A stretch of DNA of 64,000 bases from Auanema rhodensis. Taxonomy: Eukaryota; Nematoda; Chromadorea; Rhabditida; Rhabditidae. The DNA lies in contig OZ059894.1 of NCBI GenBank assembly GCA_964057225.1, positions 21,730,476 to 21,794,475 on the forward strand, given 5' to 3'. The translations under genes were made by a program, and so were the position numbers. Below the pieces are notes generated by a model. The model had not been told where the DNA came from, did not search any database, and saw only the letters and a list, made by a program, of their open reading frames with translations. This document shows, in pieces, positions 52,651-64,000 of this stretch (its first letter is position 1; each line of letters begins with the position of its first letter).

Positions 52651-55600
52651 CACAGATCGACGCAGCTTAAAAATCCGCATCGAATGCACTATACTACATC
52701 AAGAAACGCTTGATACAAAAATTAGTTATGATCGTTTGAAAAATGATGCATTAGTGTATGTTGAGTTTCCATGTACACTCAACATTGCTTCCAAAAACAT
52801 TTTGACAAAAATTTTTTCGAAAAATTTCAAAATAATTTAGCAAAAAGTAGATGTTTTTAGATTCCTTTTTTTGAGGCAAAGACGATGGACAATGTTATTC
52901 AACGAAAAAATTGATTCTTCAGGGTGAAAATCGAGGATATAAGTGTGAACTTATATCAGTTGATATCTCGGTGCATTTTTAAGCTAGCGCAAATCTGATA
53001 ACACAGATCGACGCAGCTTAAAAATCCGCATCGAATGCACTATACTACATTGAGAAACGCTTAATACAAAAATTAGTTATGATCGTTTGAAAAATGATGC
53101 ATTAGTGTATGTTGAGTTTCCATGTACACTCAACATTGCTTCCAAAAACATTTTGACAAAAATTTTTTCGAAAAATTTCATAATAATTTAGCAAAAAGTA
53201 GATGTTTTTAGATTCCTGTTTTTAAGGCAAAGACGATGGACAATGTTATTCAACGAAAAAATTAATTCTTCAGGGTGAAAATCGAGGATATAAGTGTGAA
53301 CTTATATCAGTTGATATCTCGGTGCATTTTGAAGCTAGCGCAAATCTGATAACACAGATCGACGCAGCTTAAAAATCCGCATCGAATGCACTATACTACA
53401 TTGAGAAACGCTTAATACAAAAATTAGTTATGATCGTTTGAAAAATGATGCATTAGTGTATGTTGAGTTTCCATGTACACTCAACATTGCTTCAAAAAAC
53501 ATTTTGACAAAAATTTTTTCGAAAAATTTCATAATAATTTAGCAAAAAGTAGATGTTTTTAGATTCCTGTTTTTAAGGCAAAGACGATGGACAATGTTAT
53601 TCAACGAAAAAATTAATTCTTCAGGGTGAAAATCGAGGATATAAGTGTGAACTTATATCAGTTGATATCTCGGTGCATTTTGAAGCTAGCGCAAATTTGA
53701 TAACACAGATCGACGCAGCTTAAAAATCCGCATCGAATGCACTATACTACATTGAGAAACGCTTGATACAAAAATTAGTTATGATCGTTTGAAAAATGAT
53801 GCATTAGTGTATGTTGAGTTTCCATGTACACTCAACATTGCTTCCAAAAACATTTTGACAAAAATTTTTTCGAAAAATTTCATAATAATTTAGCAAAAAG
53901 TAGATGTTTTTAGATTCCTGTTTTTAAGGCAAAGACGATGGACAATGTTATTCAACGAAAAAATTAATTCTTCAGGGTGAAAATCGAGGATATAAGTGTG
54001 AACTTATATCAGTTGATATCTCGGTGCATTTTTAAGCTAGCGCAAATTTGATAACACAGATCGACGCAGCTTAAAAATCCGCATCGAATGCACTATACTA
54101 CATTGAGAAACGCTTGATACAAAAATTAGTTATGTTCGTTTGAAAAATGATGCATTAGTGTATGTTGAGTTTCCATGTACACTCAACATTGCTTCAAAAA
54201 ACATTTTGACAAAAATTTTTTCGAAAAATTTCAAAATAATTTAGCAAAAAGTAGATGTTTTTAGATTCCTTTTTTTAAGGCAAAGACGATGGACAATGTT
54301 ATTCAACGAAAAAATTAATTCTTCAGGGTGAAAATCGAGGATATAAGTGTGAACTTATATCAGTTGATATCTCGGTGCATTTTTAAGCTAGCGCAAATTT
54401 GATAACACAGATCGACGCAGCTTAAAAATCCGCATCGAATGCACTATACTACATTGAGAAACGCTTGATACAAAAATTAGTTATGTTCGTTTGAAAAATG
54501 ATGCATTAGTGTATGTTGAGTTTCCATGTACACTCAACATTGCTTCAAAAAACATTTTGACAAAAATTTTTTCGAAAAATTTCAAAATAATTTAGCAAAA
54601 AGTAGATGTTTTTAGATTCCATTTTTCAAGGCAAAGACGATAGACAATGTTATTCAACGAAAAAATTAATTCTTCAGGGTGAAAATCGAGGATATAAGTG
54701 TGAACTTATATCAGTTGATATCTCGGTGCATTTTTAAGCTAGCGCAAATCTGATAACACAGATCGACGCAGCTTAAAAATCCGCATCGAATGCACTATAC
54801 AACATTGAGAAACGCTTAATACAAAAATTAGTTATGTTCGTTTGAAAAATGATGCATTAGTGTATGTTGAGTTTCCATGTACACTCAACATTGCTTCAAA
54901 AAACATTTTGACAAAAATTTTTTCGAAAAATTTCAAAATAATTTAGCAAAAAGTAGATGTTTTTAGATTCCATTTTTCAAGGCAAAGACGATAGACAATG
55001 TTATTCAACGAAAAAATTAATTCTTCAGGGTGAAAATCGAGGATATAAGTGTGAACTTATATCAGTTGATATCTCGGTGCATTTTTAAGCTAGCGCAAAT
55101 CTGATAACACAGATCGACGCAGCTTAAAAATCCGCATCGAATGCACTATACTACATCAAGAAACGCTTGATACAAAAATTAGTTATGATCGTTTGAAAAA
55201 TGATGCATTAGTGTATGTTGAGTTTCCATGTACACTCAACATTGCTTCCAAAAACATTTTGACAAAAATTTTTTCGAAAAATTTCAAAATAATTTAGCAA
55301 AAAGTAGATGTTTTTAGATTCCATTTTTCAAGGCAAAGACGATAGACAATGTTATTCAACGAAAAAATTAATTCTTCAGGGTGAAAATCGAGGATATAAG
55401 TGTGAACTTATATCAGTTGATATCTCGGTGCATTTTTAAGCTAGCGCAAATCTGATAACACAGATCGACGCAGCTTGAAAAACCGCATCGAATGCACTAT
55501 ACTACATTAAGAAACGCTTAATACAAAAATTAGTTATGATCGTTTGAAAAATGATGCATTAGTGTATGTTGAGTTTCCATGTACACTCAACATTGCTTCC

Positions 55601-56511
55601 AAAAACATTTTGACAAAAATTTTTTCGAAAAATTTCAAAATAATTTAGCAAAAAGTAGATGTTTTTAGATTCCATTTTTCAAGGCAAAGACGATAGACAA
55701 TGTTATTCAACGAAAAAATTAATTCTTCAGGGTGAAAATCGAGGATATAAGTGTGAACTTATATCAGTTGATATCTCGGTGCATTTTTAAGCTAGCGCAA
55801 ATCTGATAACACAGATCGACGCAGCTTAAAAATCCGCATCGAATGCACTATACAACATTGAGAAACGCTTAATACAAAAATTAGTTATGATCGTTTGAAA
55901 AATGATGCATTAGTGTGTGTTGAGTTTCCATGTACACTCAACATTGCTTCCAAAAACATTTTGACAAAAATTTTTTCGAAAAATATCAAAATAATTTAGC
56001 AAAAAGTAGATGTTTTTAGATTCCATTTTTCAAGGCAAAGACGATAGACAAGGTTATTCAACGAAAAAATTAATTCTTCAGGGTGAAAATCGAGGATATA
56101 AGTGTGAACTTATATCAGTTGATATCTCGGTGCATTTTTAAGCTAGCGCAAATCTGATAACACAGATCGACGCAGCTTGAAAAACCGCATCGAATGCACT
56201 ATACTACATTAAGAAACGCTTAATACAAAAATTAGTTATGATCGTTTGAAAAATGATGCATTAGTGTATGTTGAGTTTCCATGTACACTCAACATTGCTT
56301 CCAAAAACATTTTGACAAAAATTTTTTCGAAAAATTTCATAATAATTTAGCAAAAAGTAGATGTTTTTAGATTCCTGTTTTTAAGGCAAAGACGATGGAC
56401 AATGTTATTCAACGAAAAAATTAATTCTTCAGGGTGAAAATCGAGGATATAAGTGTGAACTTATATCAGTTGATATCTCGGTGCATTTTTAAGCTAGCGC
56501 AAATTTGATAA
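52651..56511 (+). repeat. Monomers 151-161: mixed block
   Basis: Monomers 151-153 resemble 131, 126 and 127 (without ttctccagg), an echo of the 17-mer. 154-156 are a cctgttttt, a ccttttttt and a ccatttttcaagg monomer. 157 and 160 carry tacaacattg. 159 and 161 carry ttgaaaaacc with attaag, the only copies with that arm. 160 has a private aaatatcaaaa and introduces the gacaagg mark. There is no regular higher-order period. Confidence 0.8.
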
Positions 56512-57915
56512 CACAGATCGACGCAGCTTAAAAATCCGCATCGAATGCACTATACTACATTGAGAAACGCTTGATACAAAAATTAGTTATGTTCGTTTGA
56601 AAAATGATGCATTAGTGTATGTTGAGTTTCCATGTACACTCAACATTGCTTCAAAAAACATTTTGACAAAAATTTTTTCGAAAAATTTCAAAATAATTTA
56701 GCAAAAAGTAGATGTTTTTAGATTCCTTTTTTTAAGGCAAAGACGATGGACAATGTTATTCAACGAAAAAATTAATTCTTCAGGGTGAAAATCGAGGATA
56801 TAAGTGTAAACTTATATCAGTTGATATCTCGGTGCATTTTTAAGCTAGCGCAAATCTGATAACACAGATCGACGCAGCTTAAAAATCCGCATCGAATGCA
56901 CTATACTACATTGAGAAACGCTTAATACACAAATTAGTTATGATCGTTTGAAAAATGATGCATTAGTGTATGTTGAGTTTCCATGTACACTCAACATTGC
57001 TTCCAAAAACATTTTGACAAAAATTTTTTCGAAAAATTTCAAAATAATTTAGCAAAAAGTAGATGTTTTTAGATTCCTTTTTTTAAGGCAAAGACGATGG
57101 ACAATGTTATTCAACGAAAAAATTAATTCTTCAGGGTGAAAATCGAGGATATAAGTGTGAACTTATATCAGTTGATATCTCGGTGCATTTTTAAGCTAGC
57201 GCAAATCTGATAACACAGATCGACGCAGCTTGAAAAACCGCATCGAATGCACTATACTACATTGAGAAACGCTTAATACAAAAATTAGTTATGATCGTTT
57301 GAAAAATGATGCATTAGTGTATGTTGAGTTTCCATGTACACTCAACATTGCTTCCAAAAACATTTTGACAAAAATTTTTTCGAAAAATTTCAAAATAATT
57401 TAGCAAAAAGTAGATGTTTTTAGATTCCATTTTTCAAGGCAAAGACGATAGACAATGTTATTCAACGAAAAAATTAATTCTTCAGGGTGAAAATCGAGGA
57501 TATAAGTGTGAACTTATATCAGTTGATATCTCGGTGCATTTTTAAGCTAGCGCAAATCTGATAACACAGATCGACGCAGCTTAAAAATCCGCATCGAATG
57601 CACTATACAACATTGAGAAACGCTTAATACAAAAATTAGTTATGATCGTTTGAAAAATGATGCATTAGTGTGTGTTGAGTTTCCATGTACACTCAACATT
57701 GCTTCCAAAAACATTTTGACAAAAATTTTTTCGAAAAATTTCAAAATAATTTAGCAAAAAGTAGATGTTTTTAGATTCCATTTTTCAAGGCAAAGACGAT
57801 AGACAAGGTTATTCAACGAAAAAATTAATTCTTCAGGGTGAAAATCGAGGATATAAGTGTGAACTTATATCAGTTGATATCTCGGTGCATTTTTAAGCTA
57901 GCGCAAATCTGATAA
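56512..57915 (+). repeat. 4-mer HOR copy 1, monomers 162-165
   Basis: Order: gttcg with ttcaaaaaa, ccttttttt and gtaaac; taatacac with ccttttttt and gtgaac; ttgaaaaacc with attgag and ccatttttcaagg; tacaacattg with gtgtgtg and gacaagg. Unit 1404 bp. Confidence 0.88.
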
Positions 57916-59319
57916 CACAGATCGACGCAGCTTAAAAATCCGCATCGAATGCACTATACTACATTGAGAAACGCTTGATACAAAAATTAGTTATGTTCGT
58001 TTGAAAAATGATGCATTAGTGTATGTTGAGTTTCCATGTACACTCAACATTGCTTCAAAAAACATTTTGACAAAAATTTTTTCGAAAAATTTCAAAATAA
58101 TTTAGCAAAAAGTAGATGTTTTTAGATTCCTTTTTTTAAGGCAAAGACGATGGACAATGTTATTCAACGAAAAAATTAATTCTTCAGGGTGAAAATCGAG
58201 GATATAAGTGTAAACTTATATCAGTTGATATCTCGGTGCATTTTTAAGCTAGCGCAAATCTGATAACACAGATCGACGCAGCTTAAAAATCCGCATCGAA
58301 TGCACTATACTACATTGAGAAACGCTTAATACACAAATTAGTTATGATCGTTTGAAAAATGATGCATTAGTGTATGTTGAGTTTCCATGTACACTCAACA
58401 TTGCTTCCAAAAACATTTTGACAAAAATTTTTTCGAAAAATTTCAAAATAATTTAGCAAAAAGTAGATGTTTTTAGATTCCTTTTTTTAAGGCAAAGACG
58501 ATGGACAATGTTATTCAACGAAAAAATTAATTCTTCAGGGTGAAAATCGAGGATATAAGTGTGAACTTATATCAGTTGATATCTCGGTGCATTTTTAAGC
58601 TAGCGCAAATCTGATAACACAGATCGACGCAGCTTGAAAAACCGCATCGAATGCACTATACTACATTGAGAAACGCTTAATACAAAAATTAGTTATGATC
58701 GTTTGAAAAATGATGCATTAGTGTATGTTGAGTTTCCATGTACACTCAACATTGCTTCCAAAAACATTTTGACAAAAATTTTTTCGAAAAATTTCAAAAT
58801 AATTTAGCAAAAAGTAGATGTTTTTAGATTCCATTTTTCAAGGCAAAGACGATAGACAATGTTATTCAACGAAAAAATTAATTCTTCAGGGTGAAAATCG
58901 AGGATATAAGTGTGAACTTATATCAGTTGATATCTCGGTGCATTTTTAAGCTAGCGCAAATCTGATAACACAGATCGACGCAGCTTAAAAATCCGCATCG
59001 AATGCACTATACAACATTGAGAAACGCTTAATACAAAAATTAGTTATGATCGTTTGAAAAATGATGCATTAGTGTGTGTTGAGTTTCCATGTACACTCAA
59101 CATTGCTTCCAAAAACATTTTGACAAAAATTTTTTCGAAAAATTTCAAAATAATTTAGCAAAAAGTAGATGTTTTTAGATTCCATTTTTCAAGGCAAAGA
59201 CGATAGACAAGGTTATTCAACGAAAAAATTAATTCTTCAGGGTGAAAATCGAGGATATAAGTGTGAACTTATATCAGTTGATATCTCGGTGCATTTTTAA
59301 GCTAGCGCAAATCTGATAA
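57916..59319 (+). repeat. 4-mer HOR copy 2, monomers 166-169
   Basis: The same four monomers as 56512-57915 in the same order. I noticed no difference between the copies. Confidence 0.88.
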
Positions 59320-62300
59320 CACAGATCGACGCAGCTTAAAAATCCGCATCGAATGCACTATACTACATTGAGAAACGCTTGATACAAAAATTAGTTATGA
59401 TCGTTTGAAAAATGATGCATTAGTGTATGTTGAGTTTCCATGTACACACAACATTGCTTCCAAAAACATTTTGACAAAAATTTTTTCGAAAAATTTCAAA
59501 ATAATTTAGCAAAAAGTAGATGTTTTTAGATTCCTTTTTTTAAGGCAAAGACGATGGACAATGTTATTCAACGAAAAAATTAATTCTTCAGGGTGAAAAT
59601 CGAGGATATAAGTGTAAACTTATATCAGTTGATATCTCGGTGCATTTTTAAGCTAGCGCAAATCTGATAACACAGATCGACGCAGCTTAAAAATCCGCAT
59701 CGAATGCACTATACTACATTGAAAAACGCTTAATACACAAATTAGTTATGATCGTTTGAAAAATGATGCATTAGTGTATGTTGAGTTTCCATGTACACTC
59801 AACATTGCTTCCAAAAACATTTTGACAAAAATTTTTTCGAAAAATTTCAAAATAATTTAGCAAAAAGTAGATGTTTTTAGATTCCTTTTTTTAAGGCAAA
59901 GACGATGGACAATGTTATTCAACGAAAAAATTAATTCTTCAGGGTGAAAATCGAGGATATAAGTGTAAACTTATATCAGTTGATATCTCGGTGCATTTTT
60001 AAGCTAGCGCAAATCTGATAACACAGATCGACGCAGCTTAAAAATCCGCATCGAATGCACTATACTACATTGAGAAACGCTTAATACAAAAATTAGTTAT
60101 GATCGTTTGAAAAATGATGCATTAGTGTATGTTGAGTTTCCATGTACACTCAACATTGCTTCCAAAAACATTTTGACAAAAATTTTTTCGAAAAATTTCA
60201 AAATAATTTAGCAAAAAGTAGATGTTTTTAGATTCCTTTTTTTAAGGCAAAGACGATGGACAATGTTATTCAACGAAAAAATTAATTCTTCAGGGTGAAA
60301 ATCGAGGATATAAGTGTAAACTTATATCAGTTGATATCTCGGTGCATTTTTAAGCTAGCGCAAATCTGATAACACAGATCGACGCAGCTTAAAAATCCGC
60401 ATCGAATGCACTATACTACATTGAGAAACGCTTAATACACAAATTAGTTATGATCGTTTGAAAAATGATGCATTAGTGTATGTTGAGTTTCCATGTACAC
60501 TCAACATTGCTTCCAAAAACATTTTGACAAAAATTTTTTCGAAAAATTTCAAAATAATTTAGCAAAAAGTAGATGTTTTTAGATTCCTTTTTTTAAGGCA
60601 AAGACGATGGACAATGTTATTCAACGAAAAAATTAATTCTTCAGGGTGAAAATCGAGGATATAAGTGTGAACTTATATCAGTTGATATCTCGGTGCATTT
60701 TTAAGCTAGCGCAAATCTGATAACACAGATCGACGCAGCTTAAAAATCCGCATCGAATGCACTATACTACATTGAGAAACGCTTAATACAAAAATTAGTT
60801 ATGATCGTTTGAAAAATGATGCATTAGTGTATGTTGAGTTTCCATGTACACTCAACATTGCTTCCAAAAACATTTTGACAAAAATTTTTTCGAAAAATTT
60901 TATAATAATTTAGCAAAAAGTAGATGTTTTTAGATTCCTGTTTTTAAGGCAAAGACGATGGACAATGTTATTCAACGAAAAAATTAATTCTTCAGGGTGA
61001 AAATCGAGGATATAAGTGTGAACTTATATCAGTTGATATCTCGGTGCATTTTTAAGCTAGCGCAAATTTGATAACACAGATCGACGCAGCTTAAAAATCC
61101 GCATCGAATGCACTATACTACATTGAGAAACGCTTGATACAAAAATTAGTTATGTTCGTTTGAAAAATGATGCATTAGTGTATGTTGAGTTTCCATGTAC
61201 ACTCAACATTGCTTCCAAAAACATTTTGACAAAAATTTTTTCGAAAAATTTCAAAATAATTTAGCAAAAAGTAGATGTTTTTAGATTCCATTTTTCAAGG
61301 CAAAGACGATAGACAATGTTATTCAACGAAAAAATTAATTCTTCAGGGTGAAAATCGAGGATATAAGTGTGAACTTATATCAGTTGATATCTCGGTGCAT
61401 TTTTAAGCTAGCGCAAATCTGATAACACAGATCGACGCAGCTTAAAAATCCGCATCGAATGCACTATACAACATTGAGAAACGCTTAATACAAAAATTAG
61501 TTATGATCGTTTGAAAAATGATGCATTAGTGTGTGTTGAGTTTCCATGTACACTCAACATTGCTTCCAAAAACATTTTGACAAAAATTTTTTCGAAAAAT
61601 TTCAAAATAATTTAGCAAAAAGTAGATGTTTTTAGATTCCATTTTTCAAGGCAAAGACGATAGACAAGGTTATTCAACGAAAAAATTAATTCTTCAGGGT
61701 GAAAATCGAGGATATAAGTGTGAACTTATATCAGTTGATATCTCGGTGCATTTTTAAGCTAGCGCAAATCTGATAACACAGATCGACGCAGCTTGAAAAA
61801 CCGCATCGAATGCACTATACTACATTGAGAAACGCTTAATACAAAAATTAGTTATGATCGTTTGAAAAATGATGCATTAGTGTATGTTGAGTTTCCATGT
61901 ACACTCAACATTGCTTCAAAAAACATTTTGACAAAAATTTTTTCGAAAAATTTCATAATAATTTAGCAAAAAGTAGATGTTTTTAGATTCCTGTTTTTAA
62001 GGCAAAGACGATGGACAATGTTATTCAACGAAAAAATTAATTCTTCAGGGTGAAAATCGAGGATATAAGTGTGAACTTATATCAGTTGATATCTCGGTGC
62101 ATTTTTAAGCTAGCGCAAATTTGATAACACAGATCGACGCAGCTTAAAAATCCGCATCGAATGCACTATACTACATTGAGAAACGCTTGATACAAAAATT
62201 AGTTATGTTCGTTTGAAAAATGATGCATTAGTGTATGTTGAGTTTCCATGTACACTCAACATTGCTTCAAAAAACATTTTGACAAAAATTTTTTCGAAAA

Positions 62301-62827
62301 ATTTCAAAATAATTTAGCAAAAAGTAGATGTTTTTAGATTCCTTTTTTTAAGGCAAAGACGATGGACAATGTTATTCAACGAAAAAATTAATTCTTCAGG
62401 GTGAAAATCGAGGATATAAGTGTAAACTTATATCAGTTGATATCTCGGTGCATTTTTAAGCTAGCGCAAATCTGATAACACAGATCGACGCAGCTTAAAA
62501 ATCCGCATCGAATGCACTATACTACATTGAGAAACGCTTAATACACAAATTAGTTATGATCGTTTGAAAAATGATGCATTAGTGTATGTTGAGTTTCCAT
62601 GTACACTCAACATTGCTTCAAAAAACATTTTGACAAAAATTTTTTCGAAAAATTTCAAAATAATTTAGCAAAAAGTAGATGTTTTTAAATTCCTTTTTTT
62701 AAGGCAAAGACGATGGACAATGTTATTCAACGAAAAAATTAATTCTTCAGGGTGAAAATCGAGGATATAAGTGTGAACTTATATCAGTTGATATCTCGGT
62801 GCATTTTTAAGCTAGCGCAAATCTGAT
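59320..62827 (+). repeat. Monomers 170-179, leading to the inversion
   Basis: Monomers 170-173 are ccttttttt types, the first three with gtaaac. 170 has a private acacacaac shared only with the first inverted unit, and 171 has attgaaaaacg. 174 returns to the ttttataataat/cctgttttt/aatttg type of 0-3 kb. 175-178 use the same parts as the 4-mer in a different order. 179 has a private ttttaaattcc and is cut 2 bp short at the junction. Confidence 0.85.
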
Positions 62828-62835
62828 CGAAAAAA
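62820..62835. other. Orientation-switch junction (tail-to-tail)
   Basis: The + strand monomer 179 runs to aaatctgat (offset 349) at 62827. The next base, 62828, starts cgaaaaaa, which is the - strand unit entered at offset 169. The T at 62827 fits both sides, so there is 1 bp of microhomology and no inserted sequence. On the inverted side the cut falls one base from the axis of the 12-bp palindrome TTTTTCGAAAAA that every monomer contains. Either a true inversion or template switch in the array, or a misjoin in assembly, could give this. The sequence alone does not separate the two. Confidence 0.9.
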
Positions 62836-64000
62836 TTTTTGTCAAAATGTTTTTGGAAGCAATGTTGTGTGTACATGGAAACTCAACATACACTAATGCA
62901 TCATTTTTCAAACGATCATAACTAATTTTTGTATCAAGCGTTTCTCAATGTAGTATAGTGCATTCGATGCGGATTTTTAAGCTGCGTCGATCTGTGTTAT
63001 CAGATTTGCGCTAGCTTAAAAATGCACCGAGATATCAACTGATATAAGTTCACACTTATATCCTCGATTTTCACCCTGAAGAATTAATTTTTTCGTTGAA
63101 TAACATTGTCCATCGTCTTTGCCTTAAAAAAAGGAATCTAAAAACATCTACTTTTTGCTAAATTATTTTGAAATTTTTCGAAAAAATTTTTGTCAAAATG
63201 TTTTTGGAAGCAATGTTGAGTGTACATGGAAACTCAACATACACTAATGCATCATTTTTCAAACGATCATAACTAATTTTTGTATCAAGCGTTTCTTGAT
63301 GTAGTATAGTGCATTCGATGCGGATTTTTAAGCTGCGTCGATCTGTGTTATCAAATTTGCGCTAGCGTAAAAATGCACCGAGATATCAACTGATATAAGT
63401 TCACACTTATATCCTCGATTTTCACCCTGAAGAATTAATTTTTTCGTTGAATAACATTGTCCATCGTCTTTGCCTTGAAAAAAGAAATCTAAAAACATCT
63501 ACTTTTTGCTAAATTATTTTGAAATTTTTCGAAAAAATTTTTGTCAAAATGTTTTTGGAAGCAATGTTGAGTGTACATGGAAACTCAACATACACTAATG
63601 CATCATTTTTCAAACGATCATAACTAATTTTTGTATCAAGCGTTTCTTGATGTAGTATAGTGCATTCGATGCGGATTTTTAAGCTGCGTCGATCTGTGTT
63701 ATCAGATTTGCGCTAGCGTAAAAATGCACCGAGATATCAACTGATATAAGTTCACACTTATATCCTCGATTTTCACCCTGAAGAATTAATTTTTTCGTTG
63801 AATAACATTGTCCATCGTCTTTGCCTTGAAAAAAGAAATCTAAAAACATCTACTTTTTGCTAAATTATTTTGAAATTTTTCGAAAAAATTTTTGTCAAAA
63901 TGTTTTTGGAAGCAATGTTGAGTGTACATGGAAACTCAACATACACTAATGCATCATTTTTCAAACGATCATAACTAATTTGTGTATTAAGCGTTTCTCA
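62828..64000 (-). repeat. Inverted arm of the same 351-bp satellite
   Basis: From 62828 to the window end the sequence is the reverse complement of the satellite. Units begin at 62828, 63179, 63530 and 63881 (the cgaaaaaattttt motif), again exactly 351 bp apart, giving three full monomers and a 120-bp partial one. Unit 1 carries a private acacac change (see the junction). Units 2 and 3 carry, on the - strand, tcaag with ttgat, ttttacgctagcg, and gatttcttttttcaagg, a combination not present in any one + strand monomer. The last partial unit returns to the taatacac type. The arm therefore belongs to its own mosaic subfamily and is not a mirror copy of the adjacent 1.2 kb. It runs off the window, so its length is unknown. 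Confidence 0.97.

Larger units (their letters stand above)
1..62827 (+). repeat. 351-bp satellite DNA array, 179 head-to-tail monomers
   Basis: The same 351-bp unit repeats without interruption. The motif cacagatcgacg recurs at 1, 352, 703 and so on, and strict 351-bp counting predicts a start at 62830, exactly where the cut-off last monomer requires it. All variants I checked are base substitutions that keep the length, so there is no net indel in 62.8 kb. G+C is about 31%. Copies differ at a limited set of linked sites: the ttgag/tcaag site near offset 50, taatacac/tgataca near 62, gatcg/gttcg near 81, ttcca/ttcaa near 140, the stretch at offsets 177-190, the pyrimidine run near 212-222, gtgaac/gtaaac near 297, and aatctg/aatttg near 343. 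No unique DNA, transposon or gene interrupts the array. Known families: arrays like this form centromeric and pericentromeric heterochromatin. Inference: this is such a block. I do not recognise the satellite. Confidence 0.98.

Noticed and set aside
62825-62830. Junction as a restriction-ligation (GATC) chimera
   Set aside because: The junction creates gatcga, but neither parent arm has a GATC at its broken end (left ctgataac, right tttttcga), so it is not a simple ligation of two GATC ends. Another kind of assembly misjoin remains possible.
1-64000. CRISPR array or phage/plasmid repeat region
   Set aside because: The unit is 351 bp with no short repeat and unique spacer pattern, and no cas, replication or mobile genes are present. 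Divergence is spread through the unit as in satellite DNA.
62828-64000. Inverted arm as a simple mirror (perfect palindrome) of the adjacent + strand array
   Set aside because: Only the first 277 bp match a + strand segment (near monomer 170) with a private mark. Units 2 and 3 carry marks not found in monomers 160-179.
1-64000. Telomeric repeats, rDNA, tRNA genes or histone clusters within the array
   Set aside because: No such sequence appears on either strand; every stretch falls into the 351-bp unit.

Overview
The whole 64 kb window is satellite DNA. It is one tandem array of a 351-bp, AT-rich monomer (about 31% G+C, counted on monomer 1). I see no supportable gene, tRNA, rRNA, transposon, microsatellite or unique sequence. 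The window suggests a eukaryotic centromeric, pericentromeric or other heterochromatic block. CpG is not depleted (12 CpG in monomer 1 against about 8.6 expected from its base counts). That argues against a heavily CpG-methylated vertebrate or plant genome and fits an insect or other arthropod, but I do not recognise the satellite and the host assignment is a low-confidence inference.

Numbering used here: monomer n occupies 351(n-1)+1 to 351n, starting at the cacagatcg motif. Monomers 1-179 run head to tail on the + strand from 1 to 62827. The register never slips: the last monomer ends where strict 351-bp counting predicts, apart from the 2 bp lost at the junction. At 62827/62828 the orientation flips. 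The remaining 1173 bp (three full monomers plus 120 bp) are on the - strand, again with an exact 351-bp period.

The monomers form subtypes that differ at a few linked sites, and the order of subtypes shows nested higher-order repeats (HORs). Layout: 1-3510 is a mixed region with a recurring trimer; 3511-7020 is a 5-mer (PQPPQ) present twice; 7372-20007 is a 9-mer HOR present four times, with its composition changed halfway; 20008-23517 is transitional; 23518-40365 holds an HOR family (order a b c i j d e f g h) in versions of 11, 10, 5 and 9 monomers plus partial ones; 40717-52650 is a 17-mer duplicated almost without change over about 5.5 kb; 52651-56511 is mixed; 56512-59319 is a 4-mer present twice; 59320-62827 leads to the inversion. 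Hybrid monomers at block edges point to unequal exchange and gene conversion.

The signal I find most worth following is inside the monomer. Several short inverted repeats (offsets 48-64, 108-135, 286-307 within an outer 282-320 stem, and 343-358) keep their pairing potential across most variant haplotypes, by G.U wobble, a compensatory double change, or change confined to the loop. One is a 9-bp stem closed by GTGA or GTAA, both of the GNRA tetraloop class. This raises the possibility of a structured satellite RNA read from the + strand. The number of independent haplotypes is small, so this is a hypothesis. The second signal is the inversion point, which on one side falls next to the axis of a 12-bp palindrome and whose flanking monomer shares a private variant with one about 3.3 kb upstream.
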